Shown piece after piece: positions 5,619 through 7,368 of a stretch of DNA of 7,368 bases. Source of the DNA: JALVCQ01 sp964452325 (lineage in GTDB: Bacteria; Bacteroidota; Bacteroidia; JAADEI01; JALVCQ01); assembly GCA_964452325.1 (NCBI GenBank), contig CAYVLB010000093.1:1-7368 (forward strand), given 5' to 3'. How positions within the stretch are numbered: position 1 is the stretch's first letter; the number at the start of each line of letters is the position of its first letter. The position numbers and the translations under genes are program-made. Under the pieces are notes generated by a model. The model was not told the DNA's origin. It searched no databases and saw nothing but the letters and a program-made list of their open reading frames with translations.

Positions 5619-6887
5619 ATGAGCGAAAAAATCCGCATTGAAAACGGCCGGCTTATCGTACCCGATCATCCGATTATTCCGTACATCGAAGGCGACGGCA
5701 TCGGAATTGATATTTGGCCAGCGGCACGCCACGTGTTGAATGCTGCAGTGGCTAAAGCTTTCTCTGGCCGACGCTCGATCGAATGGAAAGAAGTACTCGC
5801 AGGAGAGAAAGCACACCGTGCTACTGGTGAATGGCTCCCAAAAGCCACTTTGGAAGCTTTTCAGGAATATTTAGTGGGGATTAAGGGCCCATTGACGACA
5901 CCCGTGGGGGGAGGTATTCGATCCCTAAATGTGGCGTTGCGGCAAGCACTTGACCTTTACGTATGTCTTCGTCCGGTTCGATGGTTTGAGGGAGTGCCTT
6001 CACCGGTAAAGCATCCCGAAAAAGTCAATATGCACATTTTTCGAGAAAATACTGAAGACGTCTATGCCGGTGTAGAATTTATGATGGGAACGGCGGAAAA
6101 TAGCAAGCTGCTACAATTCCTGCAGGAAGAGTTGGGCGTAACGAAAATTCGTTTTCCCGAAACTTCCTCGCTGGGCATCAAGCCTATCTCAAAGGAAGGA
6201 ACGGAACGGCTCGTCAAGGCAGCGATTCAGTATGCCATCGATCGGAAATTACCTTCTGTTACCCTAGTCCATAAGGGTAACATCATGAAATTTACTGAAG
6301 GAATGTTCCGCAAATGGGGCTATGAGGTGGCAGAACGAGCGTTTGCCGATAAGGTGTTTACATGGGCACAATGGGAGCGCATCGCCAAGTCGAAAGGCAA
6401 AGAAGCTGCCAATGCCGCCCAACAGATCGCCGAACAGGAAGGTAAAGTCATTGTTAAGGACGTCATTGCCGATGCATTTCTCCAGCAAATTCTTTTACGT
6501 CCGGCAGAATATTCGGTGATCGCTACCACCAATCTCAACGGCGATTATATTTCAGATGCGCTGGCAGCCCAAGTCGGAGGAATCGGAATCGCACCCGGTG
6601 GAAACATCAACTACACCACAGGGCACGCCATCTTTGAAGCCACTCATGGGACCGCCCCAAAATATGCCGGGCAAGATAAAGTCAACCCCAGCTCGGTCAT
6701 CCTCTCGGGAGCTTTGATGTTGGAATATATAGGATGGTTTGAAGCCGCCCAACTCATTTACAAAGGGGTAGAAGGAGCAATTCAGGCTAAGGAGGTGACC
6801 TATGATTTTCATCGACTCATGGAAGGTGCCCATTTAATGAAATGTTCGGAGTTTGGGAAAGCCGTAGTCCGGCACATGGATGACTGA
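5619..6887 (+). CDS. icd: Isocitrate dehydrogenase, NADP-dependent
   Basis: Icd oxidatively decarboxylates isocitrate to 2-oxoglutarate in the TCA cycle, making NADPH. At 422 residues it is close to E. coli Icd (416) and aligns through its whole length. The substrate site is I-R-S-L-N-V-A-L-R at 100-108 (Ser102, Asn104, Arg108), with Arg118, Arg142 and Tyr149. Lys219 lies in V-H-K-G-N. The metal ligands are Asp281, Asp309 and Asp313 (N-L-N-G-D-Y-I-S-D). The cofactor loop H-G-T-A-P-K-Y (343-349) and V-T-Y-D-F-H-R (393-399) keep Lys348, Tyr349, Tyr395 and Arg399. These match the E. coli determinants for NADP rather than NAD. A lysine- and alanine-rich segment at about 250-275 differs from E. 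coli and lengthens the protein slightly. Ser102 corresponds to the serine phosphorylated by AceK in E. coli, but it is also a substrate ligand, so its conservation does not prove such control. The gene is divergent from pdhB. A poor GAAGAGG precedes the ATG. Confidence 0.96.
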   Translation: MSEKIRIENGRLIVPDHPIIPYIEGDGIGIDIWPAARHVLNAAVAKAFSGRRSIEWKEVLAGEKAHRATGEWLPKATLEAFQEYLVGIKGPLTTPVGGGIRSLNVALRQALDLYVCLRPVRWFEGVPSPVKHPEKVNMHIFRENTEDVYAGVEFMMGTAENSKLLQFLQEELGVTKIRFPETSSLGIKPISKEGTERLVKAAIQYAIDRKLPSVTLVHKGNIMKFTEGMFRKWGYEVAERAFADKVFTWAQWERIAKSKGKEAANAAQQIAEQEGKVIVKDVIADAFLQQILLRPAEYSVIATTNLNGDYISDALAAQVGGIGIAPGGNINYTTGHAIFEATHGTAPKYAGQDKVNPSSVILSGALMLEYIGWFEAAQLIYKGVEGAIQAKEVTYDFHRLMEGAHLMKCSEFGKAVVRHMDD

Positions 6888-6949
6888 TTGGGCAAGGCAA
6901 AACAGTTGAGCAGAAATATCGTTAATTATTAGGCAAACTCAAAGGATCT

Positions 6950-7368
6950 ATGCGTAGGCGATGGGTATGGTTAGGATGGGGGATGTTGTTCATGGGATGG
7001 GAAGTCGCAGCGGCTTACTTGCTGCTGCCGATGGACGAACCGCAAAAGAATCACCTAAAGGCCTACGGAATCACCTATTGGGTACTTCAGCACGGAAGCG
7101 AGGCTTATTGGTTGCTGAACTATCGCGGCGGGAGTTTTGCTTTTCCGTATCACGAAGTTTTCGAGCGAGAGTGCAAAGTACGGGGTGTTACCTACGAAAT
7201 ATTACCCGATGCCTCATTCCGCCAACTTCAAGACGAACTATCCAGCCCAGCCGTCAATATGGATATCGTTGAGCTTGATAAGCCACCCCGCATTGCTGTT
7301 TATTCCCCCAAAATCAAGCAGCCATGGGATGATGCGGTCACATTGGTACTTACGTATGCAGAGATTCC
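6950..7368 (+). CDS. Conserved Bacteroidota protein, N-terminal fragment, membrane anchor or signal sequence
   Basis: The frame opens with ATG at 6950-6952 and stays open to the right edge, so about 139 residues are visible and the stop is outside. The N-terminus has three arginines (M-R-R-R-W) and a hydrophobic stretch at about 5-27, which suggests an uncleaved anchor or a signal peptide. Then come the striking segments L-L-L-P-M-D-E-P-Q-K-N-H-L-K-A-Y-G-I and W-L-L-N-Y-R-G-G-S-F, and later I-A-V-Y-S-P-K-I-K-Q-P-W-D-D-A-V-T-L-V-L-T-Y-A-E-I-P. From memory these match a conserved Bacteroidota family that databases often label 'asparagine synthetase B'. No PP-loop or glutaminase motif is visible here, so that name is not supported by this fragment. 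AAAGGA (6941-6946) precedes the ATG closely. The 62-bp gap after icd shows no hairpin terminator, so read-through from icd is possible. Function unknown. Confidence 0.78.
   Translation, partial: MRRRWVWLGWGMLFMGWEVAAAYLLLPMDEPQKNHLKAYGITYWVLQHGSEAYWLLNYRGGSFAFPYHEVFERECKVRGVTYEILPDASFRQLQDELSSPAVNMDIVELDKPPRIAVYSPKIKQPWDDAVTLVLTYAEI

Noticed and set aside
6888..6949. Search for an icd terminator or a promoter for the last gene
   Set aside because: No stable inverted repeat with a T-run and no good TAnnTTTG box were found; the AT-rich GTTAATTATTAGG is not convincing.
6961..7272. Open frame of 103 codons on the plus strand after icd
   Set aside because: It overlaps, in another frame, the frame starting at 6950, whose product has conserved-looking segments and runs to the window edge. 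The 103-codon frame gives an arginine- and serine-rich sequence typical of a shadow.
1..7368. Search for a CRISPR array, insertion sequence, tRNA/rRNA, prophage or defence system
   Set aside because: No direct-repeat array, terminal inverted repeats, transposase, cloverleaf-like sequence or toxin-antitoxin/defence motifs were visible; the window is densely packed with metabolic genes.

Overview
The window looks like chromosomal DNA of a member of the Bacteroidota. Three things point there. The DapD protein has the Bacteroidota form of the sequence (SRC-I-I-VEG, LGAN, FPAGEY, PCALIIGQR and a REYNVPV-like tail). The truncated gene at the right edge matches a conserved Bacteroidota protein family. 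The only real intergenic region carries exact matches to the Bacteroidota -7 promoter box TAnnTTTG on both strands. The family-level lineage cannot be fixed from this window. Base composition looks balanced and coding density is very high.

Layout. (1) Positions 2-301, plus strand: the C-terminal end of a GT-B (family 4 type) glycosyltransferase that enters from outside the window. (2) Positions 298-5391, minus strand, read right to left: pdhB, menB, menA, dapD and an asparagine-synthase-like gene. These five genes are tightly packed (11-bp overlap, 1-bp overlap, 4-bp gap, 11-bp gap) and are probably one operon. The last gene meets the glycosyltransferase tail to tail, with overlapping stop codons. 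(3) Positions 5392-5618: a 227-bp divergent intergenic region with promoter candidates for both directions. (4) Positions 5619-6887, plus strand: NADP-type isocitrate dehydrogenase, icd. (5) Positions 6950-7368, plus strand: the N-terminus of a membrane-anchored or secreted Bacteroidota protein, cut by the window edge.

How the genes fit together. The divergent region drives central carbon metabolism both ways: pyruvate to acetyl-CoA (PdhB) on one side and the TCA-cycle step isocitrate to 2-oxoglutarate (Icd) on the other. The minus-strand operon joins PdhB to two consecutive steps of menaquinone synthesis: MenB makes 1,4-dihydroxy-2-naphthoyl-CoA, and after thioester hydrolysis MenA prenylates the product. 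It then continues into DapD, the succinyl-CoA-dependent step of diaminopimelate/lysine synthesis for the cell wall. The last gene encodes an amidotransferase-like protein of unknown substrate with a degenerate glutaminase half. The set reads as a growth-linked housekeeping operon. I see no mobile element, CRISPR array, RNA gene or defence-like system. The most interesting items are the altered asparagine-synthase-like protein, the DapD active-site substitution, the divergent promoter region and the conserved partial gene at the right edge.
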